Shown piece by piece: positions 17,001 through 25,417 of a stretch of DNA of 63,476 bases. The position numbers and the translations under genes are program-made. Where the stretch lies: NCBI GenBank assembly GCA_903844645.1, contig CAIMUP010000058.1, positions 1-63,476 of the forward strand. Reading direction: 5' to 3'. Source of the DNA: an uncultured Bacteroidota bacterium. GTDB taxonomy: Bacteria; Bacteroidota; Bacteroidia; AKYH767-A; JABDAW01. The stretch's first letter is position 1. Each line of letters opens with the position of its first letter. Under the pieces are notes generated by a model. It did not search any database and had not been told where the DNA came from. It saw nothing but the letters and a program-made list of their open reading frames with translations.

Positions 17001-17307
17001 TCCAGATGTCGTGGTTCGTTCACGAGGCGTTATGGAAAAATGCTCTATGTGTGTTCAGCGGATTCAGGAAACGAAATTAGTTGCGAAGAAAGATAAACGC
17101 AAAATAAAGGATGGCGAAATCAAGATGGCATGTTCGCAAGCCTGCCCGACTAATGCCATTACTTTTGGAGATTGGAATGACACGAATAGCGAATTGAGCC
17201 TACAAGGCAAGGAAGAAAGGTCATACCATTTGCTGGAAGAATTGGATGTTAAGCCGAATGTGGTTTATCAAACCAAGATCAGGAATGTGGAGGAAGCTAA
17301 GGCGTAA
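14065..17307 (+). CDS. actB: Alternative complex III subunit ActB, iron-sulfur protein
   Basis: 1,080 aa. The N-terminus has a Tat motif (GRRDFLKILGFGVG, RR at 48-49) running into a lipobox-like LAAC with Cys67. The large first part resembles a molybdopterin-oxidoreductase fold that in ActB carries no molybdenum; the last ~240 residues are ferredoxin-like with Cys clusters at CIGCGACVIAC (~838), CQHCNHAPCETVCP (~906), CVGTRYCANNCP (~938), CSMC (~993) and CSQACPTNA (~1024). It supplies the Fe-S wire of the complex. Two Lys/Ala/Gly-rich low-complexity insertions (~190-210 and ~590-625) are unusual and look like surface loops. Confidence 0.92.
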   Translation: MEKQYWKGLEELRNDPEFEKLKNQEFAEELPLEEIFSSKAEANNTTGRRDFLKILGFGVGVATLAACEAPVRKTIPYLIKPEEIVPGVANYYASSYFDGRDYCSIIVKTREGRPIKIEGNELSPITKGGTNARVQASVLSLYDSSRLKTPLIDKGPATWNRVDKAVTDKLVALYGASKPVEEVKDKKGKVVKGGAAKGNAAAGKSGNLRILSSTIISPSTKAVIGDFINKYPGTKHITYDAVSFSGMRMANEETFGSAMIPSYRFDNAKAIVSFDADFLVNWLSPIEYSKQYVAKRKLRGSNKDASMSKHIQFETALSVTGSNADKRIAIKPSEMGSAVLSLYNKIASKAGEPTYNGSDLGKADESIKEAADELWRNKGNALVVSGSNDKNVQILVNQINQLLGSYGVTIDTTTPSNLQQGNDAEVKELIDDMNNGKVDGLILYNVNPVYTLGKAQADAFKTGCAKVSLKVTFTDREDETASIDGFIVAPDNHYLESWNDAEPKKGHVSLSQPTINPLFSTRAAQESLMIWAGIENKSYHDYIQDHWKKNFFHEGKTKEKHLMFEDFWNKSLQDGVVELTAEAAPIEKGKDKPKEVAKDNSKDKTKAAPRTANKTAEAAAGIQKSSGSGFELVVYEKTGLGNGNQANNPWLQELPDPISKVCWDNYLALSPGTAKRMNFKQGDVATVSVNGYSVDVVVLEQPGQAADTGSLAIGYGRTNAGKTSSSKTKVIGVNAYPFSQFVNGSIQYFTAADVKKTAKTYELASTQTHHTMMGRPVVKEASLEEYRKDGKAGNEQEYVVTMDGKQKPEDVDLWASKENPGHPRPNHQWGLSIDLNSCIGCGACVIACTAENNVPVVGKAEVMRSREMHWMRIDRYYSSDAKKGDLSNMEHPAEQPQVVFQPIMCQHCNHAPCETVCPVIATSHSSEGLNQMTYNRCVGTRYCANNCPYKVRRFNWFKYADNPKFDFNMNDDLGKMVLNPDVVVRSRGVMEKCSMCVQRIQETKLVAKKDKRKIKDGEIKMACSQACPTNAITFGDWNDTNSELSLQGKEERSYHLLEELDVKPNVVYQTKIRNVEEAKA

Positions 17308-17350
17308 TAAGATAATAAATTATTAAAGATGATGCTACGGAGTTTTAGAT

Positions 17351-17746
17351 ATGATGAGCAAAGAGGAACATATAAATTATTGGATTATGAATGCAGATAG
17401 AGATTGGGTAAGAGCTGAAAGGTGTTTTAAGGATAAGGATTTTGTATTCTGTTTGTTCTTAATTCATTTATCTTTGGAAAAAATTTGCAAGGGATTGTGG
17501 GTCAAATATAATGAAGGAAATACGCCACCAAAAATCCATAACTTAGTAAAAATTCTTGACCAGACTTCTTTGAAATTTAATTCAGAGCAAACTGACTTAA
17601 TGTTAAGCATGAATACTTATCAATTAGAAGGCAGATATACTGATTACCAGGATAAAATTTATAAAACAGCAACTAAAGAGTTTACACAAAATCTGATGGA
17701 TGAATCAGAATCATTAAAGAAATGCTTACTAGAAAAACTGCAATAA
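17351..17746 (+). CDS. HEPN domain protein (toxin-like partner)
   Basis: 131 aa (start at 17351, or the adjacent ATG 17354). The sequence WIMNADRDWVRAERCFKDKD...FCLFLIHLSLEKICKGLWV and KIHNLVKILDQ matches the helical HEPN fold (PF05168-type). I see no clear RNase Rx4-6H motif, so ribonuclease activity is uncertain. It overlaps the downstream nucleotidyltransferase gene by 25 bp, the usual HEPN-MNT toxin-antitoxin layout. In such pairs the MNT protein can AMPylate and silence the HEPN protein. The pair sits between actB and actC, on the operon strand. Confidence 0.75.
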   Translation: MMSKEEHINYWIMNADRDWVRAERCFKDKDFVFCLFLIHLSLEKICKGLWVKYNEGNTPPKIHNLVKILDQTSLKFNSEQTDLMLSMNTYQLEGRYTDYQDKIYKTATKEFTQNLMDESESLKKCLLEKLQ

Positions 17747-18057
17747 AACTAATCAACGATTTCATATCGGCTTGTGCTGAAAGGAATATTACTTTTCAAA
17801 AGGTTATTCTTTTTGGGTCGGTTGCTAGTGGAAGGACACATCAATATTCTGATATTGATGTGGCATTTGTTTCTGACCAATTTACCGGTAACCCATTTTA
17901 TGATTTGAAAAGCCTTAATCCAATAAAAATCGCAGATCACAAGTTTTTAGATATTGAACCTCTCACATTCACACCTAAAGAATTTGAAAGCGGCGATGAT
18001 ACATTTTTAGAAGAAGTCGTTAAAAAAACTGGCATTGAAATTCCATTAAATAACTAA
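17722..18057 (+). CDS. MNT-type minimal nucleotidyltransferase (antitoxin-like partner)
   Basis: 111 aa. The signature ILFGSVASGRTHQYSDIDVAF (two halves: GS at 32-33, D44 and D46) is the minimal nucleotidyltransferase motif. It starts inside the 3' end of the HEPN gene (25-bp overlap), so expression is coupled. By family knowledge it is the antitoxin of a HEPN-MNT pair, acting by NMP transfer to the partner. The C-terminal half is short and acidic. The neighbouring 21-bp array 4 follows 40 nt after its stop, and actC comes next. Confidence 0.8.
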   Translation: MLTRKTAIKLINDFISACAERNITFQKVILFGSVASGRTHQYSDIDVAFVSDQFTGNPFYDLKSLNPIKIADHKFLDIEPLTFTPKEFESGDDTFLEEVVKKTGIEIPLNN

Positions 18058-18096
18058 AATGACCACCCCGATACATATCCCAAATACTAAAATGAG

Positions 18097-18297
18097 TAAA
18101 TCGCAATCGGTATGCTTGTCTACCAAATCAGTAGACCTGTCTACCAAATTGGTACGCTTGTCTACCAAATCGGTACGCCTGTCATTCAAGTTGGTACGCT
18201 TGTCTACCAAATCGGTACGCCTGTCATCCAAGTTGGTACGCTTGTCTACCAAATCGGTAGACCTGTCTACCAAGTTGGTACGCCTGTCTACCAACTA
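18097..18297. repeat. 21-bp array 4 (8 full units plus partial ends)
   Basis: Full units start at 18118 and then every 21 bp to 18265, with degenerate partial units at 18097 and 18286. The core GTCTACCAAATCGGTA alternates with GTCATTCAAGTTGGTA, and 3' ends alternate CGCTT, CGCCT and GACCT. Units are self-complementary, for example GTCTACC-AAATC-GGTAGAC. The array lies inside the respiratory operon, between the MNT gene and actC. Confidence 0.92.
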
Positions 18298-18357
18298 CTT
18301 CAACTACCCTATAATACCATTGTTAATCAATTAAATAATAAGAAATAATAAATCACT

Positions 18358-19749
18358 ATGAGTGAAATAGTAATAAGTGCAGTTCGGGATCCCTTGGTAT
18401 TAGGCGAGAAAACCTACCACCAGATCACCGAAGATGTATGCAGACCAGTCGAGGGCAAAGCCAATAAATGGTGGTGGCTTTCCTTTATCATTTCGGCAAC
18501 TTGTATGACGTGGGGAATTTGCTCCCTCGCCTACACCATCGGCAACGGAATCGGGTCGTGGGGCTTGAATAAAACCGTCGGATGGGCATGGGATATCACC
18601 AATTTCGTTTGGTGGATCGGTATCGGACACGCCGGAACTTTGATTTCCGCTATCCTTTTATTATTCCGCCAACGCTGGAGGATGTCCATCAACCGTTCGG
18701 CAGAAGCCATGACGATTTTCGCGGTAGTTTGTGCGGGATTATTTCCATTGTTTCACACCGGTCGTCCTTGGTTAGATTATTGGATGTTGCCATTGCCAAA
18801 CCAATTCGGCTCGCTGTGGGTGAACTTCAATTCACCACTGCTTTGGGACGTTTTCGCTATCTCGACCTACTTCTCTGTATCATTGGTTTTCTGGTATTTA
18901 GGATTAATTCCTGACTTAGCCACCATCCGCGACAGAGCAATTAAGCCAGCATCGAAGTTCATCTATGGAACACTTTCATTTGGCTGGAAAGGCACGGCAA
19001 GAGACTGGAGTCGTTATGAGGAAGTTGCCTTGGTATTGGCAGGAATCTCGACACCACTTGTACTCTCGGTTCACACGATTGTATCCATGGACTTCGCTAC
19101 ATCAATCCTTCCAGGTTGGCATACTACTATCTTCCCTCCATACTTCGTTGCGGGAGCTATTTTCTCTGGCTTCGCGATGGTATTGACCTTGATGTTAGTA
19201 GCAAGAAAAGTGCTTGACTTAGAAGAATATATCACGATTCAGCATATCGAATCTATGAATAAAGTTATTATTCTAACGGGATCTATCGTTGGAATTGCAT
19301 ACCTCACCGAGTTCTTTATCGCTTGGTATTCGGGCAATAATTATGAAGCATACGCATTTATTAACAGAGCAACGGGACCCTACTGGTGGGCATACTGGTC
19401 AATGATGACTTGCAATGTAATCACGCCACAATTATTTTGGTTTAAGAAAATCAGGACGAGCGTTATCGCTACATTTATCATTTCTATTTTCGTAAATATC
19501 GGGATGTGGTTCGAGCGTTTTGTAATTATTGTAACTTCATTGCACAGAGATTTCCTTCCATCAAGCTGGACGATGTATCATCCGACCTTTATTGAAATGG
19601 GAATCTTTATCGGCACCATCGGATTGTTCTTTACATTATTCTTGGTTTTCGCAAGAGTATTTCCGGTAATCGCCTTGAACGAATTAAAGACAGTTTTGAA
19701 AGCAACCAGTGATAAATCACACAAAAATATACCACACCACCATGAGTAA
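18358..19749 (+). CDS. actC: Alternative complex III subunit ActC, NrfD/PsrC-like membrane protein
   Basis: 463 aa with about ten membrane helices (for example SFIISATCMTWGICSLAYTI, ~40-60). NrfD-family landmarks include WWIGIGHAGTLISAILLLF and FPLFHTGRPW. It is one of the two quinol-site membrane subunits of alternative complex III and is thought to contact the Fe-S domain of ActB. Its 3' end overlaps actD by 8 bp. Its distance from actB (about 1 kb, filled by HEPN-MNT and array 4) is unusual, because these genes are normally adjacent. Confidence 0.93.
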   Translation: MSEIVISAVRDPLVLGEKTYHQITEDVCRPVEGKANKWWWLSFIISATCMTWGICSLAYTIGNGIGSWGLNKTVGWAWDITNFVWWIGIGHAGTLISAILLLFRQRWRMSINRSAEAMTIFAVVCAGLFPLFHTGRPWLDYWMLPLPNQFGSLWVNFNSPLLWDVFAISTYFSVSLVFWYLGLIPDLATIRDRAIKPASKFIYGTLSFGWKGTARDWSRYEEVALVLAGISTPLVLSVHTIVSMDFATSILPGWHTTIFPPYFVAGAIFSGFAMVLTLMLVARKVLDLEEYITIQHIESMNKVIILTGSIVGIAYLTEFFIAWYSGNNYEAYAFINRATGPYWWAYWSMMTCNVITPQLFWFKKIRTSVIATFIISIFVNIGMWFERFVIIVTSLHRDFLPSSWTMYHPTFIEMGIFIGTIGLFFTLFLVFARVFPVIALNELKTVLKATSDKSHKNIPHHHE

Positions 19750-20260
19750 AAAATTGATATTAGGAGTTTATGACGACGATCACGATATCGTAGTCGGAGC
19801 AAAGAAAATACGTGAGATGGGATTGAAGATTACCAATGTTTGGAGTCCTTTTCCGATACATGGAATTGACCCAATCATCGGCGTCCCAAGGACAAGAATT
19901 TCCATGTGCGCCTTTCTTTATGGAGCCACTGGAACTACGCTTGCCTTGTTGATGTTTTGGTATATGATGGTACATGATTGGCACATTGATATCGGTGGTA
20001 AACCGAACTTTGCGCTGTATAAAAATTTACCAGCGTTCATTCCGGTAACCTTTGAATCAACAGTGCTTTGTGCTGCACATGGTATGTTCATTACTTTTTT
20101 ATTGAGAAGTAAAATATTGCCTGGAGTTACTGCTTCCAATCCAGATCCAAGGACTACTGATGATAAATTTATTATGCAGATAGAAGTGAAGGATACCGAT
20201 AATTTGGATCAGATAAAAAGCATCCTGAAATCAACGGGAGCTTCAGAAGTTAGAGTTTAA
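19742..20260 (+). CDS. actD: Alternative complex III subunit ActD (DUF3341)
   Basis: 172 aa from the ATG at 19742, which overlaps the end of actC by 8 bp; an in-frame upstream start would lie inside actC and is rejected. The N-terminal part (LILGVYDDDHDIVVGAKKIR, then TNVWSPFPIHGID) is the DUF3341 signature. Two membrane helices follow (~45-70, FLYGATGTTLALLMFWYMM; and ~87-113, FIPVTFESTVLCAAHGMFI). The C-terminal ~45 residues form a small alpha-beta domain. It is a structural subunit of the ACIII membrane arm. Confidence 0.92.
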   Translation: MSKKLILGVYDDDHDIVVGAKKIREMGLKITNVWSPFPIHGIDPIIGVPRTRISMCAFLYGATGTTLALLMFWYMMVHDWHIDIGGKPNFALYKNLPAFIPVTFESTVLCAAHGMFITFLLRSKILPGVTASNPDPRTTDDKFIMQIEVKDTDNLDQIKSILKSTGASEVRV

Positions 20261-20279
20261 TGTTTATAAAAATTGACGT

Positions 20280-20975
20280 ATGAAATTTAGAATTAATCTC
20301 TTCGCAAAACTGACTAAGACCAGCCTGATATACTTTCTATTCGGCATTGGAATAGTTACGATGATTGTCGGTTGTAATGATGCAGCCAATAATCCCGGCT
20401 ATGAATTTATGCCTGATATGTATCGTGGTCCATCTTATAAACAAAATTCCAGGAACCCAAACTTCAAAGATAGTTTGACAAACAGAAGACCTGTTACTGG
20501 CACGATTGCCAGGGATCAAGCTATGCCATTTGCTTTCCCAAATACTAATGAAGGTTATGAAGCGGCAGGTAAAGAATTAATGAGTCCACTCGCTAAGACG
20601 CCCGAAAATCTGGCTGAAGGGAAAAGATTATTCGAGATCTTTTGTATTCACTGCCATGGACCGGAAGGTAAAGGAAATGGTTCGATTGTGGCGAATGGAA
20701 AATTTCCACCACCACCTTCTTATTCAGGACCATTGAAAGATTTGCCTGAAGGAAAAATGTTTTGGACGATTACCTATGGAAAGAACTTAATGGGCTCTCA
20801 CGCATCTCAATTAGAGCAAAACGACCGTTGGAAAATTATTCAATACATTCAAACATTACAAAAGTTGGGTGGCGATGTTGCTTCGGCTGATTCAACAGCA
20901 TCTAAGAAAGATACTGCGATGGCTCCAAAAATGGCAGCGAAAGCTCCCGCAAAGGCGAGAGCAAAAACCAAGTAA
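20280..20975 (+). CDS. actE: Alternative complex III subunit ActE, monoheme cytochrome c lipoprotein
   Basis: 231 aa. The N-terminal hydrophobic stretch ends in a lipobox (MIVGC, Cys32), so the protein is probably lipid-anchored on the periplasmic face. One haem motif CIHCHG lies at ~122-127 in a class I cytochrome c fold, with a Met in KNLMGSHASQL as likely distal ligand. Conserved ActE-like text is YEFMPDMYRGPSY and PVTGTIARDQAMPF. The last ~25 residues are Ala/Lys-rich and probably disordered. It carries electrons out of the complex. Confidence 0.92.
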   Translation: MKFRINLFAKLTKTSLIYFLFGIGIVTMIVGCNDAANNPGYEFMPDMYRGPSYKQNSRNPNFKDSLTNRRPVTGTIARDQAMPFAFPNTNEGYEAAGKELMSPLAKTPENLAEGKRLFEIFCIHCHGPEGKGNGSIVANGKFPPPPSYSGPLKDLPEGKMFWTITYGKNLMGSHASQLEQNDRWKIIQYIQTLQKLGGDVASADSTASKKDTAMAPKMAAKAPAKARAKTK

Positions 20976-21002
20976 ATAAGATTAACAAAAAAAGACAAGG
21001 AT

Positions 21003-22178
21003 ATGGAATTTAATTTCACAAATAATAGCAAAAACTTTTTCCGGGTTCTGATGGCTATTGGCGTTCTTACGATAATTGTTGGGTTCTTGATGAATCCACA
21101 TAGGACCTGGGCGGCATTATTAGTTAATAATTTTTACTTCACAGCAATCGCCTTGTGCGGCACCTTTTTTGTAGCTGTAAATTACATTGCGCAAGCCGGA
21201 TGGGCAGTTGGATTCAAGCGCGTACCAGAGGCAATGGGACAATTTATTTTATTCGGAGGCATCGGGATGATATTAATATTTCTCTTCGGTCACCACGATT
21301 TATACCACTGGACACATCCCGAAAATTACGTCAAAGAAACTCCCGATTATGATGCAATATTAGATGGCAAAAAAGGCTTTTTGAATATCCCATTTTATTC
21401 CATTCGTCTCGTAGCCTACTTCCTGATTTGGGCGGGCTTCACCTATTGGTTAAGGAAGGAATCATTAGCCGAGGACTTAACCGGCGGCATCGGTCATTAC
21501 GATAAAAGTGTGAAAATCGGCACTGTTTACATCATCCTTTTCGGCATCACATCTTCAACATCGGCTTGGGATTTCCTGATGTCGGTAGATGCACATTGGT
21601 TCAGCACTTTGTTCGGATGGTACACTTTCGCGGGGCTGTTCGTTAGCGGTTTGGCGACGATGTGTATGCTTATTATATACCTGAAATCAAAAGGTCATTT
21701 AGGCAACGTGAACGAAAACCATTTACACGATGTGGGGAAATTCATGTTCGCGTTCTCCATCTTCTGGACGTATCTTTGGTTCTCCCAATTCATGCTGATT
21801 TGGTATGCCAACTTGCCAGAAGAGGTAACTTATTTCAAAGCCCGTTGGGATCATTACAGATTCATTTTCTGGCTGAATTTCTTCATCAATTTCTGCTTCC
21901 CATTCTTGGTTTTGATGACGAGAGATGCGAAACGAAAAGTGAAAGTATTAATCATCGCCGGCACGGCAATCATCATCGGACATTGGTTAGATGTTTATTT
22001 AATGGTCATCCCGGGCACCATCGGCAACGAATGGCACGGCTTTAATTTAATAGAATTCGGAGTGATGTTCGGATATGCAGGCGCATTCCTTTTCGTGGTA
22101 TTCACATCCTTAACCAAAGCTCCTCTTATCGCCAAAAACCATCCTTTATTAGCCGAAAGCATGGCGCATCATATTTAA
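21003..22178 (+). CDS. actF: Alternative complex III subunit ActF, membrane protein
   Basis: 391 aa with about ten membrane helices, for example GVLTIIVGFLMNPHRTWAAL near the N-terminus and FMFAFSIFWTYLWFSQFMLI in the centre. The sequence belongs to the ActF/NrfD-like quinol:cytochrome c oxidoreductase membrane subunit family. It is the second quinol-module subunit. After its stop the operon is interrupted by array 5 (22230-22418) before coxB. Confidence 0.92.
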   Translation: MEFNFTNNSKNFFRVLMAIGVLTIIVGFLMNPHRTWAALLVNNFYFTAIALCGTFFVAVNYIAQAGWAVGFKRVPEAMGQFILFGGIGMILIFLFGHHDLYHWTHPENYVKETPDYDAILDGKKGFLNIPFYSIRLVAYFLIWAGFTYWLRKESLAEDLTGGIGHYDKSVKIGTVYIILFGITSSTSAWDFLMSVDAHWFSTLFGWYTFAGLFVSGLATMCMLIIYLKSKGHLGNVNENHLHDVGKFMFAFSIFWTYLWFSQFMLIWYANLPEEVTYFKARWDHYRFIFWLNFFINFCFPFLVLMTRDAKRKVKVLIIAGTAIIIGHWLDVYLMVIPGTIGNEWHGFNLIEFGVMFGYAGAFLFVVFTSLTKAPLIAKNHPLLAESMAHHI

Positions 22179-22229
22179 AATTTAATGACCACAAATATAA
22201 ATATCAGGAATATGGTGAATAAAATGGAG

Positions 22230-22418
22230 TTGGATTCCCACGATACCAAGTTGGATTCCAAGGAAACCAATTTGGATTCCCACGATACCAAATTGGATTC
22301 CAAGGAAACCAATTTGAATTTCCACGATACCAAGTTGGATTCCAAGGAAACCAAAATGGATTCCCACGATACCAAATTGGATTCCTACGATACCAAATTG
22401 GTTTCCAAGGATACCACA
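22230..22418. repeat. 21-bp array 5 (9 units)
   Basis: Nine exact 21-bp units run from 22230 to 22418. Two versions alternate: TTGGATTCCCACGATACC and TTGGATTCCAAGGAAACC, each closed by AA plus a variable base. Because the unit starts TTGG and ends CCAA, adjacent units create CCAAxTTGG palindromes. Four of the six reading frames are free of stops through the whole array. It fills the actF-coxB gap within the operon. Confidence 0.93.
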
Positions 22419-22481
22419 GCCAATTTTTATGCTCTGAATGCAATAACAATTAACAATAATCAAATTTAATATACCACAATA

Positions 22482-23510
22482 ATGATAACGTTTCTCGGAT
22501 TAATCGTAACAATACTCGTAATAATTGCTGTAGCTCGGATCATAAGAATATTAGAGCTGACCGCGAAATTAAGCCCTCCGCCGGCAGAAGAAATTACCGA
22601 TAAGGATAACAATTCGCAAGGGAATATTACTCTTGTTTTCCTATTTCTTTTTATGTTTTTTATATTTTATACCACCTGGCGATACAGCAAATTCATCCTT
22701 CCCGTCTCAGCTTCAAAGCATGGGGTGGAGATTGATATGCTGATGAATGTGAACTATGTTTTGATATTTGTGGTCTTCTTTATTACCCAAATTTTACTGT
22801 TCTATTTTGCCTGGAAATACAAGCATAATAGCAATCGCAGGGGTGAATATATTCCCGAAAATCATAAGTTAGAATTGATTTGGACGATTATTCCTACTAT
22901 CGTTTTGGGAGGAATGATTGTTTATGGATTGTCTGTTTGGAATGGCATTACACAAAGCGACCACTCGAAAGAAACTAATGTTCAATTAATAGAATTATAT
23001 GCAAAGCAATTCGACTGGACGGCGCGCTATCCAGGAAAAGATAATAAATTAGGCAGTGCTTATTTCATGAATATTGCTCCGAACAATCCTCTTGGAATAG
23101 ATTCATTAGATAAACATGGCGTAGGCTGCGACGATGTTTTGACCAAAGAATTGCACTTGAAAGTGAATCAGCCAACTAACTTTTATATCCGTGCGCAAGA
23201 TGTAATTCACAGTTTGTATCTGCCACATTTCCGCTTGCAGATGAATGCCGTACCAGGGATGACTACTCAATTTTATTTTGTGCCAACGATTACGACGGCT
23301 AAGATGCGGGAAATTACGAAGAATGATAAGTTTGATTACATCCTACTATGTAATAAGATTTGTGGCGCGGCACACTATACCATGCGAATGAAAGTGGTAG
23401 TGGATGACGATGTTCAATTCACTGAATGGATGAGCAAACAGAAGCCGATAGTTGAAACAAATGTTGCAAGCACTACTCCTGCCGAAGGAAATGTAATTGC
23501 TTTAAAATAA
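22482..23510 (+). CDS. coxB: Cytochrome c oxidase subunit II
   Basis: 342 aa. An extra N-terminal helix (~1-24) and a second (~48-70) precede the two usual subunit II helices (VLIFVVFFITQILLFYFAWK ~93-112; LIWTIIPTIVLGGMIVYGLS ~132-151). The periplasmic cupredoxin domain contains the Cu-A ligands: His in DVIHSLYLPHF (~245) and CNKICGAAHYTM (~289-300). No C-terminal cytochrome c domain is fused, so electrons presumably arrive from ActA or ActE directly. It follows the ACIII genes, as in other Bacteroidota. Confidence 0.94.
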   Translation: MITFLGLIVTILVIIAVARIIRILELTAKLSPPPAEEITDKDNNSQGNITLVFLFLFMFFIFYTTWRYSKFILPVSASKHGVEIDMLMNVNYVLIFVVFFITQILLFYFAWKYKHNSNRRGEYIPENHKLELIWTIIPTIVLGGMIVYGLSVWNGITQSDHSKETNVQLIELYAKQFDWTARYPGKDNKLGSAYFMNIAPNNPLGIDSLDKHGVGCDDVLTKELHLKVNQPTNFYIRAQDVIHSLYLPHFRLQMNAVPGMTTQFYFVPTITTAKMREITKNDKFDYILLCNKICGAAHYTMRMKVVVDDDVQFTEWMSKQKPIVETNVASTTPAEGNVIALK

Positions 23511-23540
23511 TAAATTAACGAAAAAGAACAATATAGGGAT

Positions 23541-25352
23541 ATGGAAAATCAAGCACACGCAATAGAACACCACGACGCTCACGGGCATGATGATCATCAT
23601 CATGAACAAACTTTCTGGACGAAATACGTTTTCAGTACTGACCATAAAATGATCTCGAAGCAGTTTTTGATAACTGCTATCATCATGGCTTTGCTGGCAA
23701 TGTTTATGTCCATGACCTTCAGGCTGCAATTAGGATGGCCCGATAGTAAGTTTCCTTTTCTGGAAAAGATTCTCGGACATTGGGCAAAAGGTGGTAAGTT
23801 AGATCCTACTTTTTATCTTTCATTAGTGACGATACATGGAACCATCATGGTGTTCTTTGTATTGACCGGTGGATTGAGCGGAACCTTTGCGAACCTGCTG
23901 ATACCATTGCAAGTTGGGGCGCGAGATATGGCATCAGGATTTCTGAATATGTTGTCTTATTGGTTTTTCTTCGGCTCTTGTTGCGTAATGACCGCTTCTC
24001 TATTGTTTGAAGACGGTGCGGCTTCTGGTGGCTGGACAATTTATCCTCCCTTGAGTGCTTTGCCACAAGCTATCGGAGGGTCGGGATTAGGGATGACATT
24101 ATGGTTGGTGAGTATGGTTTTATTCATTGGTTCGGCGTTGTTGGGGGGTATTAATTATGTAGTAACCGTAGTGAATATGAGAACCAAAGGTATGAGCATG
24201 ACTCGCCTACCATTAACTATTTGGTCGTTTATGATTACTGCTATTTTGGGGATTCTTTCTTTCCCAGTATTATTCGCGGCGGCTTTACTTTTAGTATTTG
24301 ATAGAAGTTTCGGAACAAGTTTTTACCTGTCTGATATTTTCATTAATGGAGTTCCTTTAGAGCACCACGGTGGTAGCCCGATTCTGTTCCAACATTTATT
24401 CTGGTTCCTTGGTCACCCCGAAGTTTATATCGTTCTGTTACCTGCTCTTGGTATCACATCAGAAGTTATCGCGACACAATCTCGCAAACCAATCTTCGGT
24501 TACAAAGCGATGATTGGTTCGATGTTATTTATCGCATTCCTTTCGTTTGTTGTTTGGGGACACCACATGTTTATTACCGGAATGAATCCTTTCTTAGGCT
24601 CGGTATTCGTGTTTACAACGCTGCTTGTTGCTATCCCTTCTGCGGTAAAAGTATTTAATTATATTGCCACCATATTCAAAGGAAATATTGTTTACAGCCC
24701 TGCGATATTGTTCGCTATCGGGTTGGTATCGTTCTTTATTTCAGGAGGAATCACAGGTATCATCTTAGGAGATTCGGCATTAGATATTCCATTACACGAT
24801 ACCTACTTTGTCGTCGCTCACTTCCACATCGTAATGGGTAGTTCAGCTATCTTCGGAATGTTCGCGGGTATCTATCATTGGTTCCCAAGAATGTTCGGCA
24901 GGATGATGAATAAGACCCTCGGCTACTGGCACTTTTGGCTTACGCTGATATGCGTTTACGGGGTATTTTTCCCGATGCACTTCTTAGGCTTGGCAGGCGT
25001 TCCGAGAAGATATTATGCCAACACGGCTTACGACCAATTCGATCAATTAGTGAACATCAATTCCATGATCAGCATCTTTGCGCTTGTGGCTGGAGTTGCT
25101 CAATTAGTTTTCGTGTTCAACTTCTTCTACAGCGTTTTCAGAGGAAAGAAAGCATCACAGAATCCTTGGAATTCAAGCACTCTGGAATGGACTGCTCCTG
25201 TTGAACATATTCATGGTAACTGGCCCGGAGAAATCCCAACGGTTTACCGCTGGCCCTACGATTACAGCAAGCCAGGTGCTGAAAAAGATTTCATTTTGCA
25301 GACAGTGCCGCATTCGGAAACGGAATCTTCTAACCACGCCGGAATGTTATAA
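23541..25352 (+). CDS. coxA: Cytochrome c oxidase subunit I
   Basis: 603 aa, twelve or more membrane helices. Haem and copper ligands are clear: HGTIMVFFVLTGG (~98, low-spin haem), WFLGHPEVYIVLLPALG (~290, Cu-B His and cross-linked Tyr), WGHHMF (~340, two Cu-B His), and HDTYFVVAHFHIVMG (~418, haem ligands). The N-terminus is His-rich (AIEHHDAHGHDDHHHE). It is the catalytic, proton-pumping subunit of a haem-copper oxidase; the YSPAILF/HPEVY combination fits an A-type enzyme. It ends the operon, with a terminator hairpin at 25377-25417. Confidence 0.96.
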   Translation: MENQAHAIEHHDAHGHDDHHHEQTFWTKYVFSTDHKMISKQFLITAIIMALLAMFMSMTFRLQLGWPDSKFPFLEKILGHWAKGGKLDPTFYLSLVTIHGTIMVFFVLTGGLSGTFANLLIPLQVGARDMASGFLNMLSYWFFFGSCCVMTASLLFEDGAASGGWTIYPPLSALPQAIGGSGLGMTLWLVSMVLFIGSALLGGINYVVTVVNMRTKGMSMTRLPLTIWSFMITAILGILSFPVLFAAALLLVFDRSFGTSFYLSDIFINGVPLEHHGGSPILFQHLFWFLGHPEVYIVLLPALGITSEVIATQSRKPIFGYKAMIGSMLFIAFLSFVVWGHHMFITGMNPFLGSVFVFTTLLVAIPSAVKVFNYIATIFKGNIVYSPAILFAIGLVSFFISGGITGIILGDSALDIPLHDTYFVVAHFHIVMGSSAIFGMFAGIYHWFPRMFGRMMNKTLGYWHFWLTLICVYGVFFPMHFLGLAGVPRRYYANTAYDQFDQLVNINSMISIFALVAGVAQLVFVFNFFYSVFRGKKASQNPWNSSTLEWTAPVEHIHGNWPGEIPTVYRWPYDYSKPGAEKDFILQTVPHSETESSNHAGML

Positions 25353-25376
25353 AAGATTTTATCAAATAAAAAACAG

Positions 25377-25417
25377 GAAGCCCTTCGATAACGCATCGGA
25401 GGGCTTTTCTTTTTTTA
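25377..25417 (+). terminator. Rho-independent terminator after coxA
   Basis: AAGCCCT...AGGGCTT stem with loop, followed by TTTTCTTTTTTT, 25 nt after the coxA stop. Confidence 0.85.

Noticed and set aside
17351-17746. Canonical HEPN ribonuclease motif in the HEPN protein
   Set aside because: No Arg-x4-6-His arrangement in the expected helix is visible, so RNase activity is not asserted.
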